A stretch of DNA of 64,000 nucleotides from Fusarium oxysporum f. sp. lycopersici 4287 (Eukaryota; Ascomycota; Sordariomycetes; Hypocreales; Nectriaceae). The translations under genes and the position numbers were made by a program. Below the pieces are notes generated by a model that worked only from the letters and a program-made list of their open reading frames with translations, was not told the origin of the DNA and did not search any database. The stretch is from assembly GCF_000149955.1 (NCBI RefSeq), contig NC_030991.1, positions 4,014,629-4,078,628 of the forward strand, written 5' to 3'. Each line of letters opens with the position of its first letter. Within the stretch, counting starts at the first letter, position 1. Shown here one piece after another: positions 10,525 to 21,961 of the stretch.

Positions 10525-11658
10525 CTAGTTCAGCTGCAGATTTCCTGTGGTCTTGTTAGCGTTGAAGCATATGTGTTTTATGTAGAAGTCCTGCAGTAAT
10601 ACCTTGCGTTTCATTTGGAAGTCTGTATAGAAAGAATTCCAAATTATTCTTGCTGTGCAGTCTACGACGTCACCTGTTGTATTTGTACAATTAGGCTGCA
10701 GTTCTAGGCGAAGCTCTTCATCTATATGCAGCCATGGCTTAGGCAACGGCCAATCGGAAAAGTGGACAAGCTTAGCCTCGCTATACGCTCTGGCAGGGTC
10801 CCAGGGCTCTATTTCGGAGCCCAGATACTTGGCATGGCTCTCGCTGCGAAATTCGCCCGTCAACAGGGCGTAACGACGATGCGGGAGGACCATGGCGTTG
10901 TTGCGATACAAAGAGTTAATAATCTCCATATCATAGTCGTTACTGGATGCCGCATCCATCTCGCTCATGATGCGGGCAAACTCTACCTCGGAAGGCTCAA
11001 TAAGCATGAGCATAGTGGAAAGGATCTCCTTCATTGGGAACAGCCAGTAAGCCCGAGGCATAGCTACTGGTATAGACGGCAGAAAAAATAATTCATCCAT
11101 AGATTCCAAGAGAACAGAGTCAGAGTCAATACAGAGAATACGACTATATTGAGTCTGGTTAAAAAGAAGGAGCTTGGTAAGAGAATCAGCCCACGTAGCT
11201 GGATCCGTGGGTAGCAAAGGTCAGTTTTGCCCTGGACCGATAACACGTCTAGCCTGAGGCTCTCAATATGATCACTTACGATCCGTATTATCCTTATGTC
11301 GAACCGTAATAGGAACAAGCTTGACATCGTACTTGTCGCGAGCTTTTGCAAGCAACCGAGCATTGCTGGATTTGTGATCTGAATCTAGCATGTGGGAGGG
11401 ATATATCATCACGCGATCCGCGCGACTGCGAAGGTGTTGCAAAGCCTCGAACAGCATGACCGAATTGCACAGGTACTCGCTATTGGTCACATACTGTGCA
11501 TACGCAAAACGGGACCAATTGGTATTTATCACCATCTGATCTGCGAAAGGCTTGAAAGGATGTAGTAGGTGGGTAACGAGAACAATAGAAAAAATGAAAG
11601 ATGTAACTGTCGCCCACTTAAGGCATCTTGATGTGAGTAATCGGGCGACACCTATCAT
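10525..11658 (-). CDS. GT8-like glycosyltransferase, two exons
   Basis: On the minus strand, exon 1 is 11658-11280 and exon 2 is 11198-10525, with an 81-bp intron (donor GTAAGT, branch CTGAC, acceptor CCAG), giving 350 residues. The splice restores the run DNTDPTWADSLTKLLLFNQTQY. A signal-anchor helix (WATVTSFIFSIVLVTHLL, about residues 15-32) predicts a type II Golgi membrane protein. The catalytic domain shows WSRFAYAQYVTNSEYLCNS and the DxD-type metal/nucleotide-sugar motif in ILCIDSDSVLL, then MDELFFLP and MPRAYWL. This pattern is that of fungal GT8 family enzymes of the GNT1 N-acetylglucosaminyltransferase type; the sugar donor cannot be told from sequence. The first ATG in frame is 11658; an upstream TTG is not needed. 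The gene begins 272 bp after the pogo element (on its 3' side) and appears intact. Confidence 0.82.
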
Positions 11659-13450
11659 TGCGGATTGCAATAAACAAGTATGATGCTCAGTCAATGCAAA
11701 GCGCGCCAGCTCAACAAGGTAATATGCGCTACAACCTCCGTTTTGAGAACCATGCCGGTCTCTTTATAGCAGTTTCGATGGCCCAGTGGGTCTATGCTAT
11801 ATGCTTATGTTAAAACTGGGAAACAAGCCGTCGCCAACGAGGTCTCAGAGGAGGCTGCTGCCTTTGACTGACACCTCTAATACTTATGATCTATTCAGCT
11901 ACCTGCGCCATAAGGCAATCTCACCCAAGTACACTGACAGCTCTGTCTGGAAAGGCCAATTGTTTTCATATTCCGTGCGGAGCCTGTTGGCAAGTGACCG
12001 GAAGGTAACTTTTCGACTTGGAAGCGGCATTTTTGTGGTCTCTTTGTGACAATTTGAGAACAGGCTTTTGGTCTTCAGCTCCTAACAATGAAAGATCAGT
12101 TGAAGTTTAACTTTTGAAATAGTAAGCCTACATGTATATATGGCAATTCTGTCCCTCCTTTGTGAGGTCCGGGAAAAAGCGTTTTAACCGACGCCTGTGG
12201 GTCTCAAGAAGTCGGAACTTATTTGCATTCATCTTGCTCACTGCTTTAGCGCGGTACCCCATCGGCACTACTTGGCTTGGCCTAAGAAGTCAGTGCCAGC
12301 ATTTACCTTAGCATGTGAACTCGGCTTATTGGTAGAACTGGCTACTACCTGGTATGAAAGTAATCTGAGGGACTCAGAAAGAGCGCCAAGCTGCTCTAGG
12401 ACATATTTCCGCTACGTGATGACAATTGGGTACTAGCTGATGTTGCGAATCCACATATTTAGCAAAGTGAATGGATCTGCTGGATAAACTCACGAGGTTG
12501 AGTAAGAGATGGTGCTGCAAATTACAGGAGCGCTACTCATTTCCGAAAGTTTATGGTCGATCCAGTGCTAACAGATCATAGCAAGGGCGGTGACTATGTC
12601 ATTCTTACATGTAACTCATCTTTTTATTTCATGCCAAGGTGAAATGGGAATCCATGTTAGCTGGAAAATCATATGAAATCATGTTCCCAGGGCGTTTACA
12701 GGCACGCTCTGCTCCAGATTAGTATCTTCGAGATGTTCAATATTTAAGCCATCCACAATTTCAGCTAACCTATACAACTGACCTCCCCAATGGCAACAGA
12801 GAACGTATACGTATAGCGACAGCTACCCATCAGTTGACTTTAAAAGTTAAAAGGTCTATGTCTGCGTCGAGAGGATCACAGAGATTAGCCAAGGTGTTGA
12901 ACCTGGGTTAAAAAATGGCCGCTAAGTCAATGGGCTAATTGCCAGCCAAATACTCCACAGGGTGACGAGAAGCACCTTCTTTGACCTATATCCATATTCG
13001 TCCAAAGTGACTCCCGGGACACGGAGAATCAAAGGTACGAACTATGGCCCGGTGCCATTCCAGCTGGAACTTGTTGTCTTCCCACTTTCCGTCGCCTTCC
13101 TTAAGCTATCCATATAGATCAAGGAATGAATGATGTTCATCGTTTAAGGTAATCATATAATTAGTGCCCCTTTTGCTGTGCTATGGAGTATGTTACTTAA
13201 CATATCCTGTAAATATTATAAAATATAACGTATTGATTTAATATTCTTTCTATTTGTTCCTTCATTAGAAGCTGCTATTACACGATTTTTATAAGATAGT
13301 ATACCCCTTACCTACTGCCCTGATTACTGGTTGGTAGGAGTCTGGAATTAGGCCTTAAGATAAGGCACTAAAACATAAAACATTGGTAAAATGGTGTAGT
13401 TTGGACCTATTTTACTTATTAGCTGGCCTCACCTTCTCCTAACTGGGATT
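11659..13450. other. Intergenic, no supported gene
   Basis: About 1.8 kb with only two short unrecognised frames (11786-12049 and 12197-12436, plus). The first 100 bases are the promoter side of the glycosyltransferase gene. The last 300 bases are AT-rich. Confidence 0.45.
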
Positions 13451-14257
13451 TTATAAATACCATTGGTCTTTACTCCGCTTCTTCGCCTGCTCTATATGCC
13501 CCACCAGATCGAACTCTTTGATCTTCTTCAGAAACATACGAGGGTCTCTTTCCAGATAGTCGTTCCAGTTGATCTTCATGCCTACTACACAGAAGTAGGG
13601 ATTGTCGTTTTCCAAAAACTCTTTTACCCTCTTATCCTCTTTAGGGTCATATGAGAAGGGCTCCACTGGAGTCCGATGCCAGCTTGGATCCGTGTCGTCC
13701 CAAAATTTGTCTATACACCATTCAAAATTCTTTCCTTTCACGTTCTTGTTTGATAGTCCAACCGAAGAACTAGCTGTAAATTGATCCTTTGTATCCCAAA
13801 CACAGACATCGAGCTTCGTATTGGACTCTAACTTGTCGATAAACCTATCTGACTGTTCGCCTCTTGGTATAAGAAAGTAGACTATGGGGATTGTTCGTGT
13901 TTCATGGTTTAATGCACTTTCCTCTATCTCATGATCCCCTTGTAGCAACGTTGAAAAACAAACTATCAGTAAGCCTAGACCGTGGAGCCGACGTAAGGTT
14001 TTGTGGTATTGAGAATACTCAGGGCCATTATGAATAAATGAATCTTTCCAAAGGGTATGGATGCCATGAAATTCATTTTCATTACACCCTAAGTCGTTAG
14101 ATAAATTGTTAATGGCTTTTTCGCTTTCCCCCATAAAGAATTCGAAAGCCCTTTCACGGCGAAAAGTCTCTTGCAAAAATCGGGCACCCATTGTGCCTAT
14201 AGTAATATGAGTTCTAACAATACAAGTATTCAGGGATATATACTTGTTTTTATACAT
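13451..14257 (-). CDS. Hypothetical protein with one repeat-type module
   Basis: A single-exon frame from ATG 14257 gives 268 residues; a second in-frame ATG (MGARFLQETF, residue 23) is an equally good start. I recognise no named domain. Residues about 85-265 match the module that occurs three times in the 869-aa protein at 31210: a LxRLxxxGLxV stretch (KTLRRLHGLGLLIV), then RTIPIVYFLIP, LDVCVWDT, TPVEPFSYDP, VVGMKINWNDYLERDP and IKEFDLVGHIEQA. The equivalents there are LRPIPYLEYII, LTVGLWDER, FAVAMNVNESLE and IKKFDIAKRVAAHIEA. The product is charged, has no signal peptide or membrane helix, and is probably cytoplasmic or nuclear. Function unknown. The gene sits alone in AT-rich DNA. Confidence 0.65.
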   Translation of the reverse strand: MYKNKYISLNTCIVRTHITIGTMGARFLQETFRRERAFEFFMGESEKAINNLSNDLGCNENEFHGIHTLWKDSFIHNGPEYSQYHKTLRRLHGLGLLIVCFSTLLQGDHEIEESALNHETRTIPIVYFLIPRGEQSDRFIDKLESNTKLDVCVWDTKDQFTASSSVGLSNKNVKGKNFEWCIDKFWDDTDPSWHRTPVEPFSYDPKEDKRVKEFLENDNPYFCVVGMKINWNDYLERDPRMFLKKIKEFDLVGHIEQAKKRSKDQWYL

Positions 14258-15388
14258 GGGAGATAAAAAGAGGGCTCTTTTGTATAGTTAATAATAATTA
14301 TTTTTATTTATAGCCTTTGCTTCAAATTAAGATGTTTTCTTCTTTAAATCCTTAAATTAGTAGTTGTGCAGCCACGTTATAAGCTACTAAGGCCACCTTA
14401 ACCTTGGTAATGGATCGGACCTTAAGATACAAACAACAACTCACAATATCGTGTTCAATAACTTAGAGACTATAGGCAGTCGGATAGTTATTATATCAGC
14501 ATTAGCAATCATACATAAGCGCAATTTCTAGTATGGAAAGTAGAATAAATGAGTTAATATTCACTATGGTTAGGTGCTAGTTCAATGATTGTAGAAGCTT
14601 CCGTTTTAACGGCAGCTGACCTAGAAAATGACGCTGGGGAACAAAGGTGGCTGTCAGATTTCTGCTGTCTATCTACTAGGTTAGCAGTTATTAGGGCTCC
14701 TGAGGCTCGAGCTACTGTGTCTTTCCCTACAGGGATTCACCTCACCCGCTCATTCTTGTCAAAAAATGTTTTTCTTACATTAGCCCTTTCCTTGGAATGA
14801 CGGAGGTCCTGTTTACCTCCTATGCACTGTGGGCATCCGTCTGGCCTTCTCAACCATCGCCCGGAACTCCCTCCATCTTGAACATACTGGCAGAACACCA
14901 TGCCTCTGTCTACGGGCTTCAAAAGACACCTGGGGCGGAGAGGGGGGGGAATTGCTTCGACATTATCTGAGCTCGCCTTGCCAGAGAAGAGGACATTGTG
15001 TGCTAAAAAGTTCCGAAGGAAGCAGAGCAAGCTTCTTGGCAACACATGTCCACCATGAAAACAAGTTCCTCTTTACAGACTCTTCGAGACAAGATAACAG
15101 ATCGTCTGACAGACCAACGTTTCGGAGGCGTTGAAACAGATGAGATGTTCGAAAGCGATCTCACCGTAATGCTTCCAAAGACAAAAGAAGCTGCCCAACA
15201 AGCAAATGATGAAGACCCGAGAAAATCGTACATCATCCGTTTGGAGTGCCGTGCAGCGTCCTAAAGGCCTGATGAACCTGTTGCGTACATGACATCTCAC
15301 CAAAAAGCCTTCCTCGACTCCTCCCACGAGGTCTTGCTCGCTTGAGCGAAGAAAATGACCAGAACCCACCTCGCATGCCCTAGCCATC
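14258..15388. other. Intergenic, possible gene debris
   Basis: AT-rich to about 14580, then more balanced sequence with short frames on both strands (14585-14800, 15046-15264). None resembles a known protein. The later part precedes the P450 pseudogene and could be its promoter region. Confidence 0.4.
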
Positions 15389-17072
15389 ATGACCGCGATG
15401 ATAACTGACTCTTCCCTACAGATGATTCTGTCAGGAACTGTCTTTGTATCAACTATTTATAGTGCAGCAATTGTGTGGTACAGACTCTACTTGCACCCAC
15501 TATCTAAGTATCCAGGCCCCTTTTGGTCATGGATCTCAGCGTTCCAGGATATTGCTACACTTCTAGATAGGATTGGCATATATGAAATATGGTAAATACT
15601 ATGAAATATGGTAAATACTATGAACTATGGTAAATACTATATGTCCTTTCTAAACTATCTCCTCTAGTACTAATACATGCTCTTTCAAGCCTAACCTTTC
15701 GCATCACCCCGAATAGTGTCTTGATAAATACTCCTAGTGGCCTTAAAACAATCTACAATAATAAGGCGAATGTCAAAGAGGCGGTATGCTACAAAGTATA
15801 CCATTGTAATGTCCACGTTATGACGACTTGGATTAGTATCGACAACGCAACACATGCTCGAAAGAGGCGCGCCATGAACCATGCCTTCTCCGATAAGGCA
15901 CTGCGCTCCACTGAACCCTTCATTCATTCCAACATCGATCGATGGATTGAGTTACTCAAAGAGGAAATTCGAAAGAGGCAATGGTCCTGCTCATTGCACA
16001 TGGCTCGATGGGCTGATCGACTTGTCTTTGATACTCTGGGGGATTTATTTTTCGGTGAATCCTTTGGTACGAAAGAACGTGATAGAGAGCTACGGCACAT
16101 CCCAGCGATTAGTCTTTACGTCCACTATTCATCCAGTAAGTTATGGGATATCATGGGTGAGGCTCCTGCTAATTCATGATGTTTAGATTGGCTACTCCCC
16201 TTGTACTTCCCTCTGGGCATGACTTAAACCTCGAGGCTTGGACTATCTTCTCGCAGCAGCAGCACCTCCAGCAATGAGCAAGTGGTAAACATTTGTTGAG
16301 GAATGCTTTACTAAGAGAGCTCAAATCGAAGATGAGATGCAAGCACGATGTAAATCAGATACTGAGAGTAGAAAGGCCTTTTCCAATATCTCATCCTGGC
16401 CCTGGACCTGGAAACTGGAAAGGGATGTAGCAACGAAGAAGTCTTCAATGAGAGTGGGTCTCTCATCATCGCCGGCTCTGACACGTCTGCCATAGGTCTC
16501 GCTGCTGCTTTCTTCTACCTAACGCGAAACCCTCATGCACAAGAGAAGCATGCGAAGGAATCGAGAGCTGCCTTTTCCAGTGTAGGCGGCATCCAGGGTG
16601 GCGCTGCCCTTCATTCTAGCCAATATCTTCGAGCTTTCATTCAAGGGACAATGCGCATGAGTCCTCCTGTTCCGACTGATATTGCTCCAGAGGTGCAACA
16701 GGTGGCATTGTTGTTGGCGGGAGATATATCCCGGAGGGCACGAAGGCCAGCATTGTATCCTACTGCATGCATCACGATCCTGATATGTATCCTGAGCCAT
16801 TCGAGTTTCGTCCTGAACGGTAGATTGTCGATGAGAAGGATGAGTGTAGTGATTCTCCTGAGAGTATCTATTTAGCTGAAAGTGCATTCATGACTTTCTC
16901 TGCAGGTCCCCGGGGATGTGTTGGGAAGAATCTGGCTTATCTTGAGATGAGTCTAACATTAGCAAAGACAGTCTACCATTTTAAGATCCGGCGTGATCAT
17001 AGCAGTAACATAGGAGGCGGAAGCTCGGATGCTATAAATGGACGTCGTATTGTTGACCAATACCAATTGTGA
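15389..17072 (+). pseudogene. Cytochrome P450 pseudogene
   Basis: Fragments of one microsomal P450 lie in order on the plus strand. ATG 15389 starts a membrane anchor and the hinge IVWYRLYLHPLSKYPGPFW. 15721-16179 holds the helix C region (HARKRRAMNHAFSDKALRSTEP) and WADRLVFDTLGDLFFGESFG. About 16300-16700 has the I helix (SLIIAGSDTSAIGLAAAFFYLT) and a K-helix-like region in shifting frames. The heme loop [18 protein letters not shown] is at 16891-16945 with its Cys intact. Several frame changes, an internal 19-bp triplication (15581-15637) and a TAG at 16821, where the family has Trp of PERW, break the gene. TAG from TGG is a G-to-A change. An original of roughly 500 residues, Fusarium isotrichodermin-hydroxylase-like by style, is inferred. 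Some apparent shifts may be introns, but the TAG and missing parts make function unlikely. Confidence 0.8.
15581..15637. repeat. 19-bp tandem triplication in P450 pseudogene
   Basis: Three consecutive 19-bp units, TATGAAATATGGTAAATAC twice and one variant with AACT. The unit contains a splice-donor-like GGTAAATAC, so the duplication probably arose at an exon-intron boundary of the P450 gene. Confidence 0.85.
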
Positions 17073-17510
17073 GACATTTTCGTTGCCATCCGAGATGGGC
17101 CTCTGATACAGCTTTCTAGAAGAACCTATATAGACTAAATATCCACTCTCGGTCTCAAGGCCACTCTTAACCGCTATAATTACTTTAAGTATATTTTACC
17201 ATCTCTTTAAGAGAGGCTGTTCCTGTGGGGTGTGCAGGACGGATCGTTATTAGGCAAAGCCGCAATTGAAGTGTAAGATAAAAAAACATAAGGAGGGCAC
17301 CACCTGGCCCGACTTGCCCCTTAACCAGATGCTCAGTGTCCTCCACATACATCAAAGCGGATAACCCATATTACCTATAGGTCAACGCCTTTGTTCAATA
17401 TATCCTATTTTCACATATCTTTATACCCAAACAACTTCCATCTACCTTGTCAACCCTTCAAAAAGCTCTATAGTGTGCATACCGTGTTATACACTCAACC
17501 AGCAACAAAC

Positions 17511-17717
17511 ATGTGCACCATACCCGATATTACCTGGACATGTCCCCACTGCGGCACGAAAAGCGGCCATGAATATGGCCCGCTCCTTAAATGTAGAAAC
17601 GCTGAGGCGGGAAAGAATTGCAACAGAAGAAGCAAGCAACCAATGGCTGGACCCAGGCCATGCCACAATCACAAACATCTGCCGATAAAGGGGAAGGCAT
17701 GGTACGAGAACCTCTGA
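17511..17717 (+). CDS. Small Cys/His-containing protein, 68 aa
   Basis: From ATG 17511 the frame encodes MCTIPDITWTCPHCGTKSGH and ends LPIKGKAWYENL. The CPHC pair plus later Cys and His residues (KCRNAEAGKNC, PCHNHKH) could bind a metal ion, as in small zinc-ribbon-like proteins. The upstream 120 bases are open in the same frame but look like leader sequence, being T- and C-rich. Small proteins of this pattern occur widely in Fusarium, by recollection, but I know no function. It is on the same strand as the P450 remnant, 440 bp downstream. Confidence 0.5.
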   Translation: MCTIPDITWTCPHCGTKSGHEYGPLLKCRNAEAGKNCNRRSKQPMAGPRPCHNHKHLPIKGKAWYENL

Positions 17718-19401
17718 CAGAAATCGGATGACGGTGGTAAGAAGAATGTCAATTGGGCAATTACTTTGGTTAAAATGAAAACTTAGTTCCACCTATATCA
17801 ACCATGAAATATAAAGGACCTGTTTCTTTAATCAATTATTTACATGTTAGTACTGCAACATTGTTAGAAAAGTGGTGCGTTCCCTACCTTCAGAGTCAAG
17901 TCAAGTAATTCGGCGATGTACAGAGATCTACCAACCATGCTTAGTAGTCAAAGGGGAGTCAGTTCTTGGCCACGTTACAACAAACTCTTTCTAGTTAATT
18001 ATGAAAAGTCATTAAGCATACCAGCGTAAGATGAATCGTTAGATAATTTAGCTCGAATAATTTTAAGTGGGGCATCTTCTGCAAGCTGTGAAACACACCC
18101 CTTGAACTGATGTCGGAAGTAACCTTGTTCTGACTTTGCAGATAGCTATGAAAAATTCAGCCGGTAGGATAGAAGTTTTCGTACGGTAGGTGCCGGTTCA
18201 CGTCTTACACATGCATGGCCCTGCCTTGATGGGCTGTGCAAGTAGGTAGACCAGACCCTTCCCACTACTAGCGCTGAGATAATGGGTCGGTTACTGTTAA
18301 ACCGTCGGGTAATTGTCAGGGCATTTTGGCTAAACAATCTTCTTTTCCCAAAATAGAAGGGTCATATAATGTTTTAACCCTCTTTTAGAGATAAACAAGA
18401 CTGTATGACAAACGCCTCTTGTGAATAGGGTTGTTATTAGCTACCTGTGCTAACTACAGGGATCCTAACCTCCCTCACATCTTGACCACAACACATTTCA
18501 TTGGCTATCCATAATTATACCGTTCAACCTGATGGGCAGGGAAAATCGGGCTTTATTCAGCCTGGACCAATTATAGCTCTCCATTTCAATCACCCCTCTG
18601 TAAGTAACCCACAGAGTTTGCTGCAAGCAGCCGACCGGACCCCATATAACCCCGGGTAACACATCTGCTACAGCTGACAACAGCTAGGGGTGCCTCGGCC
18701 TCTGTTGGCGCGCCCCATAACTCAGTCACTGCGATTAATCATGGTTCATCAGATCCAACCGTTATTAGTATAAGCCACGATAGCTCCAAATATTGAATCA
18801 TGTGCTTCTGTGAGTGGATGGTCCATTTGGACCGACAGCAGCATGTTCTAATCTTCTACATCTTAAACACCTCTGGCGAAGATATCTAGCATGTGGCGGG
18901 ATTCAGCATTAGGAGCCCTTATGACCTGTACTATCATCAACATATTACAAATATGGCTTGTGATAGTATTCTTATAACTGAATCATCCAGTACCAGACAT
19001 TAATAGGTATGTATTTTTATTTTATATTATTCCTTCATATAATAAACACATCGTCGCTACTCTAAATTGATTGACGTAGTTTCCAAGTTCATACGATTAA
19101 AAGTTGCGGATTTTTAAATACTCACCTCTTTGTTTCGTCTCACAGTCCCTGGTTAGCACCGTACTAGTAGCTGCAGTAATACATGTCGGCTTATAATCAG
19201 AATCTCACAATCGGTAGGAGTAGCGACGCATATGCGTAAGGGCAAGACTGTCACACTATAATCTTCCTATTCTTAGAGTGACCAAGCTTGGATATTGCGC
19301 CCCAATATAGCCAAGCACGATAGCGAGAGGTGCCGATTCTATATAAGATGCATTGACAAGGTTTATGAAAATACCGCGTTCAAAGTAATTGCCCTCACAC
19401 T
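17718..19401. other. Intergenic, no supported gene
   Basis: About 1.7 kb, AT-rich in parts (18960-19060), with only frames below 65 codons. No repeat or RNA gene recognised. Confidence 0.5.
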
Positions 19402-20184
19402 ATGGTCATGCACTTCAATCTTTTCAAAGGTGCTTTGCCGCCAACGGGCGAAGGCCATGGCTTTTGCAAGGCAATGTTCCCGCCGCCATCATACATTGAA
19501 CCAGGCCGAGCCAATCCACTCAAACCCAGAACGGAAGCACTTGCTGTAACTAAGGGCAGCCAAAGAGGCCTCCCTCCGCCTCCTTTACCGCGTGCTAGCG
19601 CAAGCCTTAGACGAAAGCCAGCTATTAGGTCACGAGATCCCATGGCAGAGATGCTACAGGACATCGACTACCTTCTCGCCGACTATGGATGCAATGATCA
19701 GCAGGACCGAAATCCCTGTACCACCTTCCTTCTTCGGAGGGTTCCAGGTGACGGCTTGTGGTTGAATTACAAAAGAAACGCGGAAACTATCACATTAACG
19801 CATAACTTCGATTCTGTATATGTTTTCACATTGGGCTTGATGCACCAGTCACTTGGCAAACGTAACATCCGGCCAACCTTACTGGCAGAATCGCATTCAC
19901 ATCACGAGCTTGCGCATGATGTAAGCTTACTGGTTCCAATAACCATGTACAGTGATCTGATCAACACATGTTGTTGGAAGAAACACGAACTAAAAGACCT
20001 TCCTCCGGGATTCGAATGCGGATTCAGTCGGGTCATAAATCAACCGCCAGACTCAGGGGAGGAAAATGAGTCACAACCAGTCATAATAGTGACTTGCCTC
20101 AATAGGGCGTCATATTTGCATACCACGAATAGTCATCGTAAGGATATGTCTAGCTTGGCGTCAACATGTACATCCTGGCTATGA
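19402..20184 (+). CDS. Hypothetical protein, 260 aa
   Basis: Single-exon frame from ATG 19402; an internal ATG at 19642 (MAEMLQDIDYLLADYG) is an alternative start, because the first 80 residues are Pro/Arg-rich and low in order. The central part (NPCTTFLLRRVPGDGLWLNY, ITLTHNFDSVYVFTLGLMHQ) looks like a folded domain. No signal peptide, membrane helix or known motif is seen, and I recognise no family. The C-terminus (SLASTCTSWL) is abrupt and may mark loss of a downstream exon. Coding status is moderately supported by length and composition only. Confidence 0.45.
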   Translation: MVMHFNLFKGALPPTGEGHGFCKAMFPPPSYIEPGRANPLKPRTEALAVTKGSQRGLPPPPLPRASASLRRKPAIRSRDPMAEMLQDIDYLLADYGCNDQQDRNPCTTFLLRRVPGDGLWLNYKRNAETITLTHNFDSVYVFTLGLMHQSLGKRNIRPTLLAESHSHHELAHDVSLLVPITMYSDLINTCCWKKHELKDLPPGFECGFSRVINQPPDSGEENESQPVIIVTCLNRASYLHTTNSHRKDMSSLASTCTSWL

Positions 20185-21747
20185 AGCAACTATGCCCTCC
20201 ATCACTGCAAGTAAAGTAGACCCGCTAGTAACTAAGTGAAATTACTTTCGCTAAGTACGAAATTTATCGACTCATAGTCCCTAAATAGACTAACATCTAT
20301 GCTACTGACTTCTACAATGGTTCTCTAGCTCTGACAGCTCTCGAGATATTGGTATGGCGGATACACCGAGCCCAATAGAGCCGCCTAGGCATGTATCACC
20401 ACAACACGACCCTCCAGGCGGAAGGAGGCGAGATTTCGCAGTTCATGCGCTTACCTCCTCAGGTCAATGTTACGTTATACGTTGTTGAAATCAATTTAGA
20501 TTTAATATGTTACCAACATGTACGAGCTGCCACGAGAATCATCAATACCATCAGGCTTAGCAGCTATACCACCATCTTAGCCTCCTTAATCTTTTCACCA
20601 TCCGTTGCTATTACATATAGGTACATTAACTTTGACGTCGCTGTGATTAGAGGATACCAATGCCAAACTCGCTGCGATTATGAAAAGACATAAGGTACCG
20701 AGCCCATGCCTAACCACTATGCGAATCATACTGCCAGGATTAGCATTGTGCTTTTCTCATAGGCTGATATTATGCAAAGTACTTCTCGTATCTTACAGTA
20801 AATAAAAATTATGGCTTGCTGAATAAGCATGCAAGACCTCTCTGTAACAACTCAAGCCCCTGGCCCCGGCAGGTCAGAGGCTGCCCTAGATGGATCTATG
20901 CTGTCGTGTTTCCGATCTGAATGTTGAAAGGACTCTTTACAGACTTGGATACTTTGCTCAATATAAAGACATGAGCGATTGCGATTTCGATCCCTCATCA
21001 GTCAGCCGAACCCCTAACATGCCGACAATATTGCCCATACATTACGTCGTTCACAAGGGGTGAGGAATTTTGGAGTAGACTATGCAATATAGTACAGTAC
21101 AATATGCTACGCGCGGCGCTCTGTCTTATACCGACTGTCTCTTATCATGATGTATCTGAGCCTCTGGTCCAAGGAAACTTAAGTTTGAAAGCATCGTTTT
21201 AGGGACTCGGCTTAATTGCTTTAGATTACTTATCCTTCCCTGTTCTGTTTAGGGGCGGATTGCCCAGTAGAGTCGGGTTAAGGATAAATGCGAGCTCAAC
21301 TTACGACACAATAGAGATATGAGGTAAGTAGACACTGACCAAGGAACCTTGGGCCTTGTCTACCCTGCATGACCCAACCGGATAAAGGATTAGTCTGTTG
21401 TGTAGGTTGTTGATATGCTCACACTTAATATAGTATTATTAATTATTACTTAAAGCCAATGTCAACAGCCTATATAAGATTTATTATTAATATATACCTA
21501 TAAGTACTTTCATATTAAAAAGGCAGTTATATAAGGCAAATAATTTTAACATAACGAAAGTATATTATTAGCTAATTCACTATCCTTATACAGTCTTATC
21601 TAAGGACATGTATTCATTATGATTAGTTATAGGATACTTCCCCATAGATTTAATTATAATAACATAACTCATATTCTACTTACTCCAAGCTGGTGCCAGT
21701 TCGTCCCCCGAAGCGATCTTGCAAAGAAGCATTCGTTCTGCTTTTAC
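20185..21747. other. Intergenic, strongly AT-rich near the Copia element
   Basis: No supported gene; a 100-codon frame at 20391-20693 lacks any recognisable feature. From about 21420 to 21680 the DNA is very AT-rich with many TTA/TAA runs, a composition often seen in RIP-affected fungal DNA. The frame that leads into the coiled-coil gene at 26664 is open back to a TAA at 21665 if the Copia element is removed. Confidence 0.45.
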
Positions 21748-21941
21748 TGTTGTTTATATTGCGCAGTAGTGCTGGGTGAAAATGTATTTTTATGAAACTT
21801 GGTTGTTCATTATTGAGCTGAGAGTTATTCTCGGGTTTATATCTCTAGATGATTGTATCTAGGACTTTGAACTTTAAATCTAGGACTTTCAGACTAACAG
21901 TCTGAATCCTGAAGGGAAGGGGATTCCCGGATTTTCCAACA
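21748..21941 (-). repeat. Copia LTR (3' LTR of the element)
   Basis: 194 bp, TG...CA on the plus strand as written. Identical by eye to 26452-26645. Confidence 0.95.
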
Positions 21942-21957
21942 CGCCCCCATCCACCTT
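21942..21957 (-). other. Polypurine tract of the Copia element
   Basis: On the minus strand this reads AAGGTGGATGGGGGCG, directly before the 3' LTR. This is the expected place for the plus-strand priming tract. Confidence 0.6.
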
Positions 21958-21961
21958 GTCT

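Noticed and set aside
11740..11800. CAGTGGG near a start-like ATG, tested as a mimp end
   Set aside because: The following bases do not fit the mimp end and no partner inverted repeat lies within a few hundred bases.
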